Below, piece after piece: positions 19,456-27,227 of a stretch of DNA of 64,000 nt (within the stretch, counting starts at the first letter, position 1; every line of letters begins with the position of its first letter). The stretch is from positions 1 to 64,000 of the forward strand of contig NZ_LMFP01000013.1 in the NCBI RefSeq assembly GCF_001426885.1, in the 5' to 3' direction. The position numbers and the translations under genes were made by a program. Origin of the DNA: Pelomonas sp. Root1444. Lineage in GTDB: Bacteria; Pseudomonadota; Gammaproteobacteria; Burkholderiales; Burkholderiaceae_C. The notes beneath the pieces are model-generated. The model saw nothing but the letters and a program-made list of their open reading frames with translations. It did not search any database and was not told the DNA's origin.

Positions 19456-19928
19456 GCGGGCACCCGCTGCAGCAATGGCGCTTCGGTCAATGCGTCTTCG
19501 AGCGCGGCCAACTGGGTCAGCAGGTCGCCCTGCAACCCGGCGCACGCCTGTGCGACGGCCGCCTCGATGGCCGGCCAGGCCTCGCGCTGCGAGCGCTGCA
19601 CCAGGCCGTGGCCCTTGCGGCTGAGCGCGACGCGGCGCACACGCCGGTCTGCCTCGGACGTCTCCGAGCCGACGAGACCGTCGTCCTCCAGCCCGCGCAG
19701 CGAGCGCGTGATGACCGGCTGGCTGACGCCGACCGCCTGGCTCAGCTCGCCGACGCTGAGCGGCCCCAGCCGGTCCAGGGCCGCCAACAGCGGGAAGTAG
19801 GCCGCCGGCTGCTCGAAGCCATGCGCCGCCAGAACGGCCTGTGTCTGCGCCTGCAGCGTCTCGCCGATGCGCTTGAGCCGCGTGCCCAGGCTCAGATGGC
19901 CCAGTTCCTTGACAACGTCCTCCACCAC
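19452..19928 (-). CDS. MarR family transcriptional regulator
   Basis: A 158-aa winged-helix repressor: helix-turn-helix LSVGELSQAVGVSQPVITRS, wing ETSEADRRVRRVALSRKG. GTG 19928 is chosen because GGAGAGG (19934-19940) lies five bases upstream and because the predicted transcript starts near 19951. An in-frame ATG at 19955 would lie upstream of that start. The predicted -10 is covered by a perfect 14-bp palindrome, the expected arrangement for autorepression. It is co-transcribed with the GNAT gene, with a 4-base overlap. Confidence 0.88.
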   Translation of the reverse strand: MVEDVVKELGHLSLGTRLKRIGETLQAQTQAVLAAHGFEQPAAYFPLLAALDRLGPLSVGELSQAVGVSQPVITRSLRGLEDDGLVGSETSEADRRVRRVALSRKGHGLVQRSQREAWPAIEAAVAQACAGLQGDLLTQLAALEDALTEAPLLQRVPA

Positions 19929-19952
19929 GGCGACCTCTCCAAGAACAACATG

Positions 19953-19987
19953 CATAGCATGCTATGAAATCGCTTGGAGAACGTCAA
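19953..19987 (-). promoter_or_regulatory. marR-gnat promoter with palindromic operator
   Basis: On the minus strand TTGACG (19987-19982) is followed by exactly 17 bases and TAGCAT (19964-19959), a good sigma-70 -35/-10 pair. The perfect palindrome CATAGCATGCTATG spans 19953-19966 and covers the -10. I infer it is the MarR operator. Confidence 0.6.
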
Positions 19988-20014
19988 CCGCGCCGGCGCC
20001 TTGGAATGAAATGA

Positions 20015-20218
20015 CTACGGCAGCGTCTTGCAGTTGGGCTTGCAGACCACCTCGTTGCGACCGAGCAGGCGGATGGACTGCAGGCTCGCCGGGGCGCGGT
20101 GCTTGCCGCATTTGAAGCAGGAGCGGGTGTGGCCGCTACCGAGGAAGGGCGAACCGCCCACTTTCGACTGGTAGCGCAGGCCATCCTGGCGGACGGCGGT
20201 CACGGTGTCTTTGCTCAT
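20015..20218 (-). CDS. Small cysteine-motif protein, paralogue A (67 aa)
   Basis: A small soluble protein with two paired cysteines, CFKCGKHRAP and VVCKPNCKTLP, spaced like a treble-clef or zinc-ribbon knuckle. The N-terminal part is GLRYQSKVGGSPFLGSG. It is clearly paralogous to the gene at 21124-21360 (shared GLRY.SK, GSPF, CF.CGKHR, LLG and VC.P.CK). I do not recognise a named family and infer zinc binding only. It is divergent from thymidine kinase, with a strong palindrome in the shared upstream region. Confidence 0.7.
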   Translation of the reverse strand: MSKDTVTAVRQDGLRYQSKVGGSPFLGSGHTRSCFKCGKHRAPASLQSIRLLGRNEVVCKPNCKTLP

Positions 20219-20281
20219 TCTTCAGACAGGTCGGGACGAAAGGGCCATTGAGACATGTCGAAGATGACAACACCACCTCGC

Positions 20282-20323
20282 AAGCCCGCGGTTTGGGCCC
20301 AAACCGCCCCAAACCGCGGGCTT
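20282..20323. repeat. 15-bp inverted repeat with a nested 20-bp perfect palindrome
   Basis: The arm AAGCCCGCGGTTTGG (20282-20296) is repeated inverted as CCAAACCGCGGGCTT (20309-20323) around a 12-base loop. The left part also forms the perfect palindrome GCGGTTTGGGCCCAAACCGC (20288-20307), so two mutually exclusive hairpins are possible. No T-run follows on either strand. It lies between divergent genes, upstream of tdk. Confidence 0.75.
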
Positions 20324-20385
20324 CCCCTACCCCCAAGCGCGGGGTCGGGCGCCGGGGACAATGCGCCCCTGCAATCCACACCCCC

Positions 20386-20955
20386 ATGGCCAAGCTCTTT
20401 TTCCGCTATGCCGCGATGAACGCCGGCAAATCCACCGCGCTGCTGCAGGTGGCGCACAACTACGAAGAGCGCGGCCACCGCGTGCGCATCTTCACCGCGC
20501 GCCTGGACGACCGCTATGGCCGCGGCTTCGTCACGTCGCGCCTGGGTCCGCAGCGCGAGGCGGAGCAGTTCGACGCCGACACGGACTTCGTCGCGCTGAT
20601 GGGCCACAACGACAACGGCCCGGGCATTGCCTGCATCCTCATCGACGAGGCGCAGTTCCTGACCAAGCGCCAGGTGCAGCAACTGCACGAGATGGCGCAC
20701 CTGCGCAACCTGCCAGCCATCTGCTACGGCCTGCGCACGGACTTCCAGGGCGAACTCTTCCCCGGCTCGGCCACGCTGCTGGCGCTGGCCGACGAGATGG
20801 ACGAGATGAAGACGATCTGCGACTGCGGCCGCAAGGCGACGATGAACATGCGCGTCGACGCCAGCAACCGCAAGGTCACCGAGGGCGCGCAGGTCGAGAT
20901 CGGCGGCAATGCGCGCTACCGCTCGGTGTGCGGGCGCTGCTTCCGGCAGGGCTAA
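20386..20955 (+). CDS. tdk: Thymidine kinase
   Basis: This enzyme phosphorylates thymidine to dTMP with ATP (salvage), cytosolic. The 189-aa type-II enzyme has P-loop YAAMNAGKST (residues 8-17), with the usual GPM replaced by YAAM. DEAQFL (87-92) contains the catalytic Glu88, followed by YGLRTDFQGELFPGS. Zinc-binding cysteines occur in CDCGRKA and CGRCFRQG at the end. ATG 20386 is the first suitable start. The gene is flanked on both sides by related small cysteine-motif genes on the opposite strand. Confidence 0.96.
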   Translation: MAKLFFRYAAMNAGKSTALLQVAHNYEERGHRVRIFTARLDDRYGRGFVTSRLGPQREAEQFDADTDFVALMGHNDNGPGIACILIDEAQFLTKRQVQQLHEMAHLRNLPAICYGLRTDFQGELFPGSATLLALADEMDEMKTICDCGRKATMNMRVDASNRKVTEGAQVEIGGNARYRSVCGRCFRQG

Positions 20956-20978
20956 ACAAAAGGCGGCCAGAGGCCGCC
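20954..20978 (-). terminator. Rho-independent terminator for the minus-strand gene at 21124-21360
   Basis: On the minus strand GGCGGCC-TCT-GGCCGCC is a perfect 7-bp stem with a 3-base loop, followed by TTTTGTTT. It overlaps the tdk stop codon by two bases. The rest of the 20956-21123 gap has only GC-rich inverted repeats. Confidence 0.75.
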
Positions 20979-21044
20979 CATGGACACCAGCTGGGCGTAG
21001 TGCCCCATGGCGCCGCCGCCGGGCCGCCCCAAGGCGGCGCTGCT

Positions 21045-21080
21045 CGATTCATTGACGGGCCAAGGCCTGCCAATGAATCG
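21045..21080. repeat. Intergenic inverted repeat, 10-bp arms
   Basis: CGATTCATTG (21045-21054) and CAATGAATCG (21071-21080) are perfect inverted arms around a GC-rich loop, flanked by GGCCGCCCCAAGGCGGC-like and CCCCCTCTGGGG elements. The composition suggests a dispersed REP-like sequence; other copies cannot be checked here. Confidence 0.6.
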
Positions 21081-21123
21081 ACCCCCTCTGGGGTCGGCCC
21101 GCGTACCCGCGGGCGGGGGCCAC

Positions 21124-21360
21124 TTACTTGGCGGCGATCTGCGCGTCCAGTTCCTTGCAGGACGGCGAGCAGACGGGCTGGGATTTGCCCAATAGCTTCT
21201 TGGACTTGAGCATCGCGCGTGGGCGGTGCTTGCCGCAGAGGAAGCAAGACATCGTTGCTGCGCCGAAAGAGGAGGTCGCCGCGAAAGGCGAGCCCGGAGC
21301 TTTGGAGCGGTAGCGCAGACCATCCGCTTCGATGGTGGTCTTGGTGGTTTCTTTGGCCAC
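21124..21360 (-). CDS. Small cysteine-motif protein, paralogue B (78 aa)
   Basis: Paralogue of the 67-aa protein at 20015-20218, with motifs GLRYRSKAPGSPF, CFLCGKHRP, and VCSPSCKEL. The paired CxxC and CxxxC knuckles suggest a zinc site. The start is GTG 21360 (AKETTK follows), with AGGA about eight bases upstream. The frame stays open to 21495 but the extra residues are unlike paralogue A. A rho-independent terminator lies downstream at 20954-20978. Function unknown. Confidence 0.7.
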   Translation of the reverse strand: MAKETTKTTIEADGLRYRSKAPGSPFAATSSFGAATMSCFLCGKHRPRAMLKSKKLLGKSQPVCSPSCKELDAQIAAK

Positions 21361-21455
21361 GCTGGTCCTGTCGAAGAGTGTTGAGAAGGGGGCGCGCGGG
21401 CAGACGCGCGGGCCCCGTATTTTCCACGATGTGCGAAACGGCAGGGCTAGGGCTT

Positions 21456-22214
21456 TCAACACCCCTTGAACTTGGCCGGCCTTTTTCCTGCCCAAGCGGC
21501 TTGTCCCTCGGCCAGATCGGCCGAATCGCGCGCCCTCAAGATGTCGGCCGCGAGGCGTTCCGCGTCAAGCCTGCCGGCGGCGATGGCGTTCAGGTGCTGC
21601 TTCATCGGCAGCAGCGCCAGCGGCGCCATGTCCAGCAGTTGCGCCGTCAGGGCGGCCAGCGCCTTGTCCAGGCTGTCGACGTCGGGCAGCAGTTGGTCGA
21701 GATAGCCGCAGCCGAGCAGCGCCGGTGCGTCCAGCGTGCGGCCGCCCAGCAGCACCTGCTTGGCCGTCGCGAGGCCCAGGCGGTTGACGAAGCGTTGCAG
21801 CCCGCCGGCGTAGAAATGCAGTCCGATGCGGGCCGCCGGCACGAACATCTCGACCGCCGGCGTGCCGAAACGGAAGTCGCAGGCCAGCGCGAGATCGGCA
21901 GCACCGCCGTAAACGCCACCATGCAGCCGGGCGATGGTGATGGGGCGGGCCGCTTCCAGCGCATCGGCCAGTTCACCGAAGCGCGCGCCGGCGTCGATGG
22001 CGCCCAGCGCGCCGAGGTCAAAGCCGCTGCAAAAGTGCTTGCCCTCGCCGGCCAGCACCAGCACACGCACGGCGGCGTTCGCATTGACAGCGTCGATGAA
22101 GCCGCGCAGCGTGCCGAGGTCCTCGGCAGCGAGCCGGTTGGCCTGGCGTGGCCGGCGCAGCGTGATGCGCGCGACGCCCTCTTCGATTTCGATCAGCGGC
22201 GCCTGGCCGCTCAC
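21456..22214 (-). CDS. Enoyl-CoA hydratase/isomerase family protein
   Basis: A 252-aa crotonase-fold protein. The oxyanion-hole segments are GKHFCSGFDLGALG (residues about 58-71) and HGGVYGGAADLALACDFRFG (about 98-117). In hydratases two glutamates act, near positions 144 and 164 of the rat enzyme numbering; here the second segment continues VEMFVPAARIGLHFYAGGLQRF, so the usual catalytic Glu of E-x-x-x-G is not obvious and the reaction is uncertain. The start is GTG 22214, overlapping the stop of the upstream gene as GTGA, so the two are coupled. Confidence 0.88.
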   Translation of the reverse strand: MSGQAPLIEIEEGVARITLRRPRQANRLAAEDLGTLRGFIDAVNANAAVRVLVLAGEGKHFCSGFDLGALGAIDAGARFGELADALEAARPITIARLHGGVYGGAADLALACDFRFGTPAVEMFVPAARIGLHFYAGGLQRFVNRLGLATAKQVLLGGRTLDAPALLGCGYLDQLLPDVDSLDKALAALTAQLLDMAPLALLPMKQHLNAIAAGRLDAERLAADILRARDSADLAEGQAAWAGKRPAKFKGC

Positions 22215-22930
22215 GCGCGCCGCCTCGCCACGTCGCCCTGGCGGGCATAGCCATCGTTGACGCGGGCGAAGCTGGCGCGGCGCTCGGATTCGACGAGTTC
22301 GCGCAAGGCCTCGGCATGGACGGGGCGCAGATTGGCGTCGTGGTGCAGCACGAGGTTGGCCAGCAGCCCCCAGTCGGTGTCCAGATCGGCTGCCCACAGC
22401 GAGGCCTCGGGCGGGAGCTGGCCCAGCAACTGGTGCAGCGCCCCAAACAGCGTCTCCGCGCCAACCAGCGTGGCCATCTCCGGCCAGCGGCCGAGCAGAG
22501 GAGCCTCCAGCCGCTGGGGCGGCCACAGCGCGCACAGCCATTGCGGCTCGTGGTTCTCGACGACGGGCCCTTGGAGCGTCTGCACGACCTCGGCGCTGGC
22601 GCCGCGTATGCGTCGGGCCAGCGCCGTCCAGGCGCTGGGCTGCCATTGCCGGAGCAGGCGGGCGTCGGGCGGCGTGCTCCTGGGCGCCAGTTCGAGCACC
22701 GGCGCCTCGGCCACGGGCGGTGGCAGGACTTCGTGCAGCTCGATGTCCTCGACGTCCCGCATGTCGTAGCCGCGCGCCTTGAGCCGCGCCTTCTTGGCTT
22801 CGTCCAGGCCCGCACCCCCTGCCTTCAGCAGCGTGCGCAACTCGAGTTCTTCCAGCGGCGCAGGCGCCGGCACACGCCAGCCGTCCAACACGCGCGTCGG
22901 GTCTTGGATGTCGGAGGCGGGCACGGCCAT
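22211..22930 (-). CDS. Hypothetical protein coupled to enoyl-CoA hydratase (239 aa)
   Basis: Not recognised. A soluble, tryptophan- and leucine-rich protein without signal peptide or membrane segments. It opens MAVPASDIQDPTRVLDGWRV and contains KARLKARGYDMRDVEDIELHEVL near residues 48-70, then several helix-like segments. It is complete, with the normal high GC of the region. It is the first gene of a two-gene operon with the crotonase-family gene (4-base overlap) and is divergent from the lipoprotein phosphatase. Confidence 0.7.
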   Translation of the reverse strand: MAVPASDIQDPTRVLDGWRVPAPAPLEELELRTLLKAGGAGLDEAKKARLKARGYDMRDVEDIELHEVLPPPVAEAPVLELAPRSTPPDARLLRQWQPSAWTALARRIRGASAEVVQTLQGPVVENHEPQWLCALWPPQRLEAPLLGRWPEMATLVGAETLFGALHQLLGQLPPEASLWAADLDTDWGLLANLVLHHDANLRPVHAEALRELVESERRASFARVNDGYARQGDVARRRA

Positions 22931-22979
22931 GCGACATTGTGACGACGTAAGCTCACGGCCTCGTTGTCACAGTCACGTC

Positions 22980-24629
22980 ATGACACACACACGCCGCCGC
23001 CTTTTTGGCCTGGCCCTCGCCAGCCTCGCCCTGTCCGCCTGCACGACGGCGCCCCCCGCCGCCGCCCCGCAAGCCCCGAAGCTGCTCGTCCTCGTCGTCA
23101 TCGATGGCCTGCCGATGCGCCAGGTGACCGGCTACCGCGACCAGCTCGCCCCCGACGGCTTCGCGCGCTTCCTGGACCGCGGCCGCTGGTTCGCCGACGC
23201 GCACTACGGCCACGGCCACACGGTCACGGCGGCCGGGCATGCGGTGATGCTCTCCGGCGCCTACCCCCAGCGCAGCGGCATCATCAGCAACGAGTGGCGC
23301 GACCCGGCCACGGGCGCCCCGGTCTACAACACCGGCGACGCCGACTACCAGTACATCGACAGTCCGACGGCGCCGCTGTCGGGCACCAGCCCGCGCAACC
23401 TCAAGGTCGAGACGCTCGGCGACGTGCTGCGGACACGCTCGCCACAGTCCAAGGTCATCGGCATCTCGGGCAAGGACCGCGGCGCCATCCTGCCGGCCGG
23501 CCACAAGGGCACCGCCTACATGTACATGACCGAGACGGGCCGTTTCGCGTCCAGCACCTACTACATGCAACGCCACCCGCAATGGGTGACGGACTTCAAC
23601 GCCGCCAAGCCGGCCGACGCCTTCTTCAAGAAGACATGGACGCCCCTGCTACCGGAGGCGGCCTATGCCCATTCGGTCCCCGACGGCCAGTCCTGGCAGA
23701 TCGCCAGCGGCAACGGCAACCGCCTGCCGGCCGTCATCGGCGACAAGATGGACGGCCCCGGCCCGCGCTATTACAGCAACCTGCTGGCCACGCCGTTCGG
23801 CGACGAGCTGACGCTGGCCTTTGCGCGTGCCGCCGTCACGAACGAGAAGCTGGGCCAGCGTGGCGTGCAGGACCTCCTCTCCGTCAGCCTGTCCAGCCAC
23901 GACTACATCAACCACGCTTTCGGCCCCGAGTCGCGGCTGTCGCACGACCACCTGCTGCAGCTGGACCGCCACCTGCAGGCCTTCTTCCAGTTCCTGGACA
24001 GCCAGGTCGGCGCCGGCAACTACGTGATGGCGCTGACAGCCGACCATGGCTTCACCGACACGCCGGAATGGGCCGCCACCCAGGGGCGCGACGCCGGCCG
24101 CTTCGCCTCATCGCCCTCGCTGGCCGTCGTCAACGCGGCGCTGTCGGCCAAGTTCGGCGTCGACAAGCTGGCGCGCGACTTCTCCGCCGCCGGCCTGCTG
24201 CTGAACGACACACTCGCCGCGGAACGCGGCCTGAAGCTCGCCGATGTGCAGGCCGCCGCCCGGGATGCGCTGCTGACGCTGCCCGGCGTCGCAGCCGTCT
24301 TCACGCGCGAGCAGCTGCTGGGCGGCGACACGACGACGCCTTACCTGGAAGCGATGCGAAAGTCCTTCGACCCGGCACGCGCCGCACAGCTGCAGGTCGT
24401 GCTGAAACCGAACTGGATCTTCAGCTACCGCGCCGGCGGCAGCAGCCATGGCAGCCCTTACGCGTACGACACCCATGTGCCGCTGCTGTTCTGGGGGCCG
24501 GGCCATGTCGGCCAGGGCGAGGTGAAGGCCCGTGTCGAGGTGGCGGACCTGGCGCCCACGCTGGCCGCCATTGCCGGACTGCCCGCGCCTGCGCAGGCCC
24601 AGGGGCGGGACCTGAAGCTCAGGCCCTGA
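22980..24629 (+). CDS. Alkaline phosphatase family lipoprotein (type I phosphodiesterase/PafA-like)
   Basis: A 549-aa exported metallohydrolase of the alkaline phosphatase superfamily. The signal peptide ends in lipobox LALSAC, predicting a lipid anchor. The metal/nucleophile segments are LVVIDGLPMRQ (first Asp), GHGHTVTAAGHAVMLSGAYP (nucleophile Thr), SHDYINHAFGPES, MALTADHGFTDTP and, near the end, GSSHGSPYAYDTHVPLLFWG. These match the PhoV/PafA-type zinc phosphomonoesterase or phosphodiesterase layout. Its substrate in the periplasm is probably an organic phosphate. The 3' end overlaps the PAS gene on the other strand by 11 bp. Confidence 0.9.
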   Translation: MTHTRRRLFGLALASLALSACTTAPPAAAPQAPKLLVLVVIDGLPMRQVTGYRDQLAPDGFARFLDRGRWFADAHYGHGHTVTAAGHAVMLSGAYPQRSGIISNEWRDPATGAPVYNTGDADYQYIDSPTAPLSGTSPRNLKVETLGDVLRTRSPQSKVIGISGKDRGAILPAGHKGTAYMYMTETGRFASSTYYMQRHPQWVTDFNAAKPADAFFKKTWTPLLPEAAYAHSVPDGQSWQIASGNGNRLPAVIGDKMDGPGPRYYSNLLATPFGDELTLAFARAAVTNEKLGQRGVQDLLSVSLSSHDYINHAFGPESRLSHDHLLQLDRHLQAFFQFLDSQVGAGNYVMALTADHGFTDTPEWAATQGRDAGRFASSPSLAVVNAALSAKFGVDKLARDFSAAGLLLNDTLAAERGLKLADVQAAARDALLTLPGVAAVFTREQLLGGDTTTPYLEAMRKSFDPARAAQLQVVLKPNWIFSYRAGGSSHGSPYAYDTHVPLLFWGPGHVGQGEVKARVEVADLAPTLAAIAGLPAPAQAQGRDLKLRP

Positions 24630-25260
24630 GCAACAGCGCCTCGGCCGACTCGCCCCACTGCGCCTCGGTCAGCACCAAGCCGCCCAAGCGCTCGACCAGG
24701 GCCGCCGCCTGCGCCGGGCCGGTGGACGGCAGCATCAGCAGCAACCGCCCGTCGTCCAGCCGGGCGCAGCCGTCCTCGCCGCGGATGCGCGCCAACAACG
24801 CCTGCTCATCGGCGCCGGGGCGGGTGGTCGCCACGCACAGCGGCCAGGCTCGCGGGTCGGTCAACAGAGATTGCAGCAACTCCAACCCGGCCTGGGCGGG
24901 CAGCAGCAGCCCCGACGGCGGCCGCGGTCGCGCCAAGGCGCTGATGTCGACGCCGGTGCAGGCCCAGCCGCCATCGTCCGCGGGTTGCTCCACCCACCAA
25001 AGCCGGCGGCCGTCGCGCCAAACCTGCTCGTGGCCTGACTGCACCGTGCGTGGACGCCGGGCCGGCATGTCGACCGGCCCAATGTTGGCGGCGCGGGCCG
25101 CGTCGACCATCCCGGCCCATGTCGGCCTGTCTTCGTCGCCCAGCGCCCAGGCGGCGCGAAACGCCGGGTTGGCCAGCCGAAGCCGGCCGTCGGCGTCAAA
25201 CAGGGCCAGCAGCAGCGGGCCATCGGCCAGCGTCTGCCACCAGAGATCGCTCGGATTCAC
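24619..25260 (-). CDS. PAS domain protein with degenerate GGDEF-like C terminus
   Basis: A 213-aa cytosolic protein. Residues 5-110 fit a PAS fold (LLLALFDADGRLRLANPAFRAAW, then RRLWWVEQPADDGGWACTGVDIS). The C-terminal 100 residues resemble the second half of a GGDEF domain, with LLARIRGEDGCARLDDGRLLLMLPS at the place of the active loop; the GG(D/E)EF signature itself is absent, so cyclase activity is unlikely. The GTG start at 25260 has no clear ribosome binding site. It lies 15 bp after the GIN-domain gene on the same strand, probably the same transcript. Confidence 0.65.
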   Translation of the reverse strand: MNPSDLWWQTLADGPLLLALFDADGRLRLANPAFRAAWALGDEDRPTWAGMVDAARAANIGPVDMPARRPRTVQSGHEQVWRDGRRLWWVEQPADDGGWACTGVDISALARPRPPSGLLLPAQAGLELLQSLLTDPRAWPLCVATTRPGADEQALLARIRGEDGCARLDDGRLLLMLPSTGPAQAAALVERLGGLVLTEAQWGESAEALLLRA

Positions 25261-25275
25261 CCGGGCGATTGGAAC

Positions 25276-26073
25276 TCACCGGCGGTGGATTTCGCCCGAA
25301 CCACTGACGCTTTGGCGCAACTGCGGCCGGCCGGCATAGCTGAGGTCGCCGGAACCGCTGAGCTGCACGTCCAACTGCTCGGTCACGCCCAGCGCCACGT
25401 CCCCCGAACCGTTGATGGCCACCTTGGCCGTGCGGCCGGCCAGCGCGCGGGCGTCCACGTCGCCCGAGCCGCTGATGCTCCAGCTCTGCTGCTCGGCGCG
25501 GCCGGCCAGGCGCACATCGCCCGATCCGCTGATGCCCACGCTCAAGTCCTTGAGCTCGACCAGCCCGAAATGCACGTCGCCCGAGCCGACGACGTTCAGG
25601 CTGAGGCCATCCGCCTTGAATCGCTCGACGGCCAGGTCCCCCGAGCCGTTCACCGTGATGGCCTGCAACGCGCGGGCGTCCAGTCGCACGACCGGCGCCG
25701 AGCGCGTCGTGAAGCCCGCGTCCCGCCTCATGCGCACGACGAGGCTGTCGCCCTCGACGGCGGTCTCGACCAGCGGCTCGATGTTGTCATCGGCGATGAC
25801 GGTGGCCTGGTCGCTGCCAGCCTGCATGAGCTTGACGTCGAACGGCCCCTCGATGCGCAACTTGCTGAAGGCGCCGAGCGGGCGCACCTTCTCGACCTTG
25901 ATGCCCGAGCCTTTGACGCGGTTGTGGCTGCTGCCGTACTGGATCGGGCCGGTGAAGCTGGCGGACCAGCCGTCCGACTCCTTCTTGATGCGAAGTTTCC
26001 AATCGTCATCACCGGCGACGGCGGCGCTGGCGGCGAAGGCAGCCATTAGGGACAGCAGGGCAAGGCGTTTCAT
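25276..26073 (-). CDS. Exported head-GIN domain protein (DUF2807)
   Basis: A 265-aa secreted protein with signal peptide MKRLALLSLMAAFAASAAVA. The mature part has the GIN domain: RIEGPFDVKLMQAG, then a right-handed repeat in which GSGD recurs about every 18-20 residues (NGSGDLAVE, GSGDVHFG, GSGDVRLA, GSGDVDAR, GSGDVALG, GSGDLSYA) and a final GSGEIHRR. This is a beta-helix adhesin-like or shell-forming fold whose role is not established. ATG 26073 has GGGAG nine bases upstream. Confidence 0.9.
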   Translation of the reverse strand: MKRLALLSLMAAFAASAAVAGDDDWKLRIKKESDGWSASFTGPIQYGSSHNRVKGSGIKVEKVRPLGAFSKLRIEGPFDVKLMQAGSDQATVIADDNIEPLVETAVEGDSLVVRMRRDAGFTTRSAPVVRLDARALQAITVNGSGDLAVERFKADGLSLNVVGSGDVHFGLVELKDLSVGISGSGDVRLAGRAEQQSWSISGSGDVDARALAGRTAKVAINGSGDVALGVTEQLDVQLSGSGDLSYAGRPQLRQSVSGSGEIHRR

Positions 26074-26202
26074 CTGGGAACTCCCGTTTCAGCGGTGCGG
26101 CGCTAGTGTGGCCAGTCGCGCGGCGTGGGGCCCGCGACGCGCGATGGACTGCATTTCCGCGGTCATGGGCCGTAGGATCGGGCGACCAGCCAGGAGACCA
26201 GC

Positions 26203-27078
26203 ATGAAATGGGAAGGCCAGCGCGAGAGCGACAACGTCGAAGATGCCCGCGGTCGTAGCGGCCGGGGGCTGGGCGGGCTGCCGATCGGCGGGCGCGGGCT
26301 GGGGGTGGGTGGCCTGGTCGTGGCGCTGCTGGCTTCATGGGCGCTGGGCATCAACCCCTTGACGGTGCTGGGCCTGCTGGAGGGCGGCGGCGGCGCGCCT
26401 GTCCAGGAAACGGCGCCCGAGCCGTCGCACCCGACCGACCCGGCCGCGCGGTTCGTCAGCGTCGTGCTTGCCGACACTGAAGACGTCTGGGGGGCCTACT
26501 TCCAGCGCAGCGGGCAGCAGTACGCCGCGCCGCGCCTGGTGATTTTCCGCGGCCAGTACCCCACCGCCTGCGGCACCGGCGAGGCCGCCATGGGCCCGTT
26601 CTACTGCCCGGCCGACCAGAAGGTCTACATCGACCTGGCCTTCTACGACACGCTGCGCCAGCGCCTCGGCGCGCCGGGCGACTTCGCCCAGGCGTACGTC
26701 ATCGCGCACGAGGTGGGTCACCACCTGCAGAACCTGATGGGCACGACCGCGAAGCTCGACAGCTCGCGCGGGCGCGTCTCCGAGCGTGAAATGAACGCGA
26801 TGAGCGTCCGGCTGGAGTTGCAGGCCGACTGCTATGCCGGCGCCTGGACCCACCTGTCGCAGCGCGGCAAAGGCTGGCTCGAACAGGGCGACGTCGACGA
26901 GGCGCTGAACGCCGCCTCCCAGATCGGCGACGACACGCTGCAAAAGCGCGGCCGCGGCGCCGTCGTGCCGGAAAGCTTCACCCACGGCAGCAGCGCCCAG
27001 CGCGTGCGCTGGTTCAAACGCGGCCTGGAGGCCGGCGACCTGAAGGCGTGTGACACTTTTTCGTCCACTGCCCTCTAA
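26203..27078 (+). CDS. Neutral zinc metallopeptidase (YpfJ family)
   Basis: A 291-aa membrane-anchored predicted protease. A glycine-rich cytosolic start (GLGGLPIGGRGLG) precedes one transmembrane helix (about 36-58). The catalytic domain has VYIDLAFYDTL, zinc motif HEVGHHLQ (His169, Glu170, His173) and the downstream LELQADCYAGAW with a probable third ligand. This matches the YpfJ/neutral zinc metallopeptidase family (PF04228), whose substrates are unknown. It is divergent from the GIN gene and separated by 149 bp from the HPr-rel-A operon. Confidence 0.92.
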   Translation: MKWEGQRESDNVEDARGRSGRGLGGLPIGGRGLGVGGLVVALLASWALGINPLTVLGLLEGGGGAPVQETAPEPSHPTDPAARFVSVVLADTEDVWGAYFQRSGQQYAAPRLVIFRGQYPTACGTGEAAMGPFYCPADQKVYIDLAFYDTLRQRLGAPGDFAQAYVIAHEVGHHLQNLMGTTAKLDSSRGRVSEREMNAMSVRLELQADCYAGAWTHLSQRGKGWLEQGDVDEALNAASQIGDDTLQKRGRGAVVPESFTHGSSAQRVRWFKRGLEAGDLKACDTFSSTAL

Positions 27079-27227
27079 CCCCATAGCGGCGGCCCACCCA
27101 ATCGAGGGGGCGCCAGATGACCCCGCGGCGGCTTTGTGTGAAACACTGCCGTTCAATCCGCCGGGCCCTCACTTAGCATCGGCCCACTCCAAAACAGAGC
27201 AAAAAACGGATCCGCGAGGCCATTGTC

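Noticed and set aside
22964..25339. 791-codon plus-strand frame over the phosphatase and PAS genes
   Set aside because: Arg/Pro/Gly-rich out-of-frame reading of the phosphatase gene.
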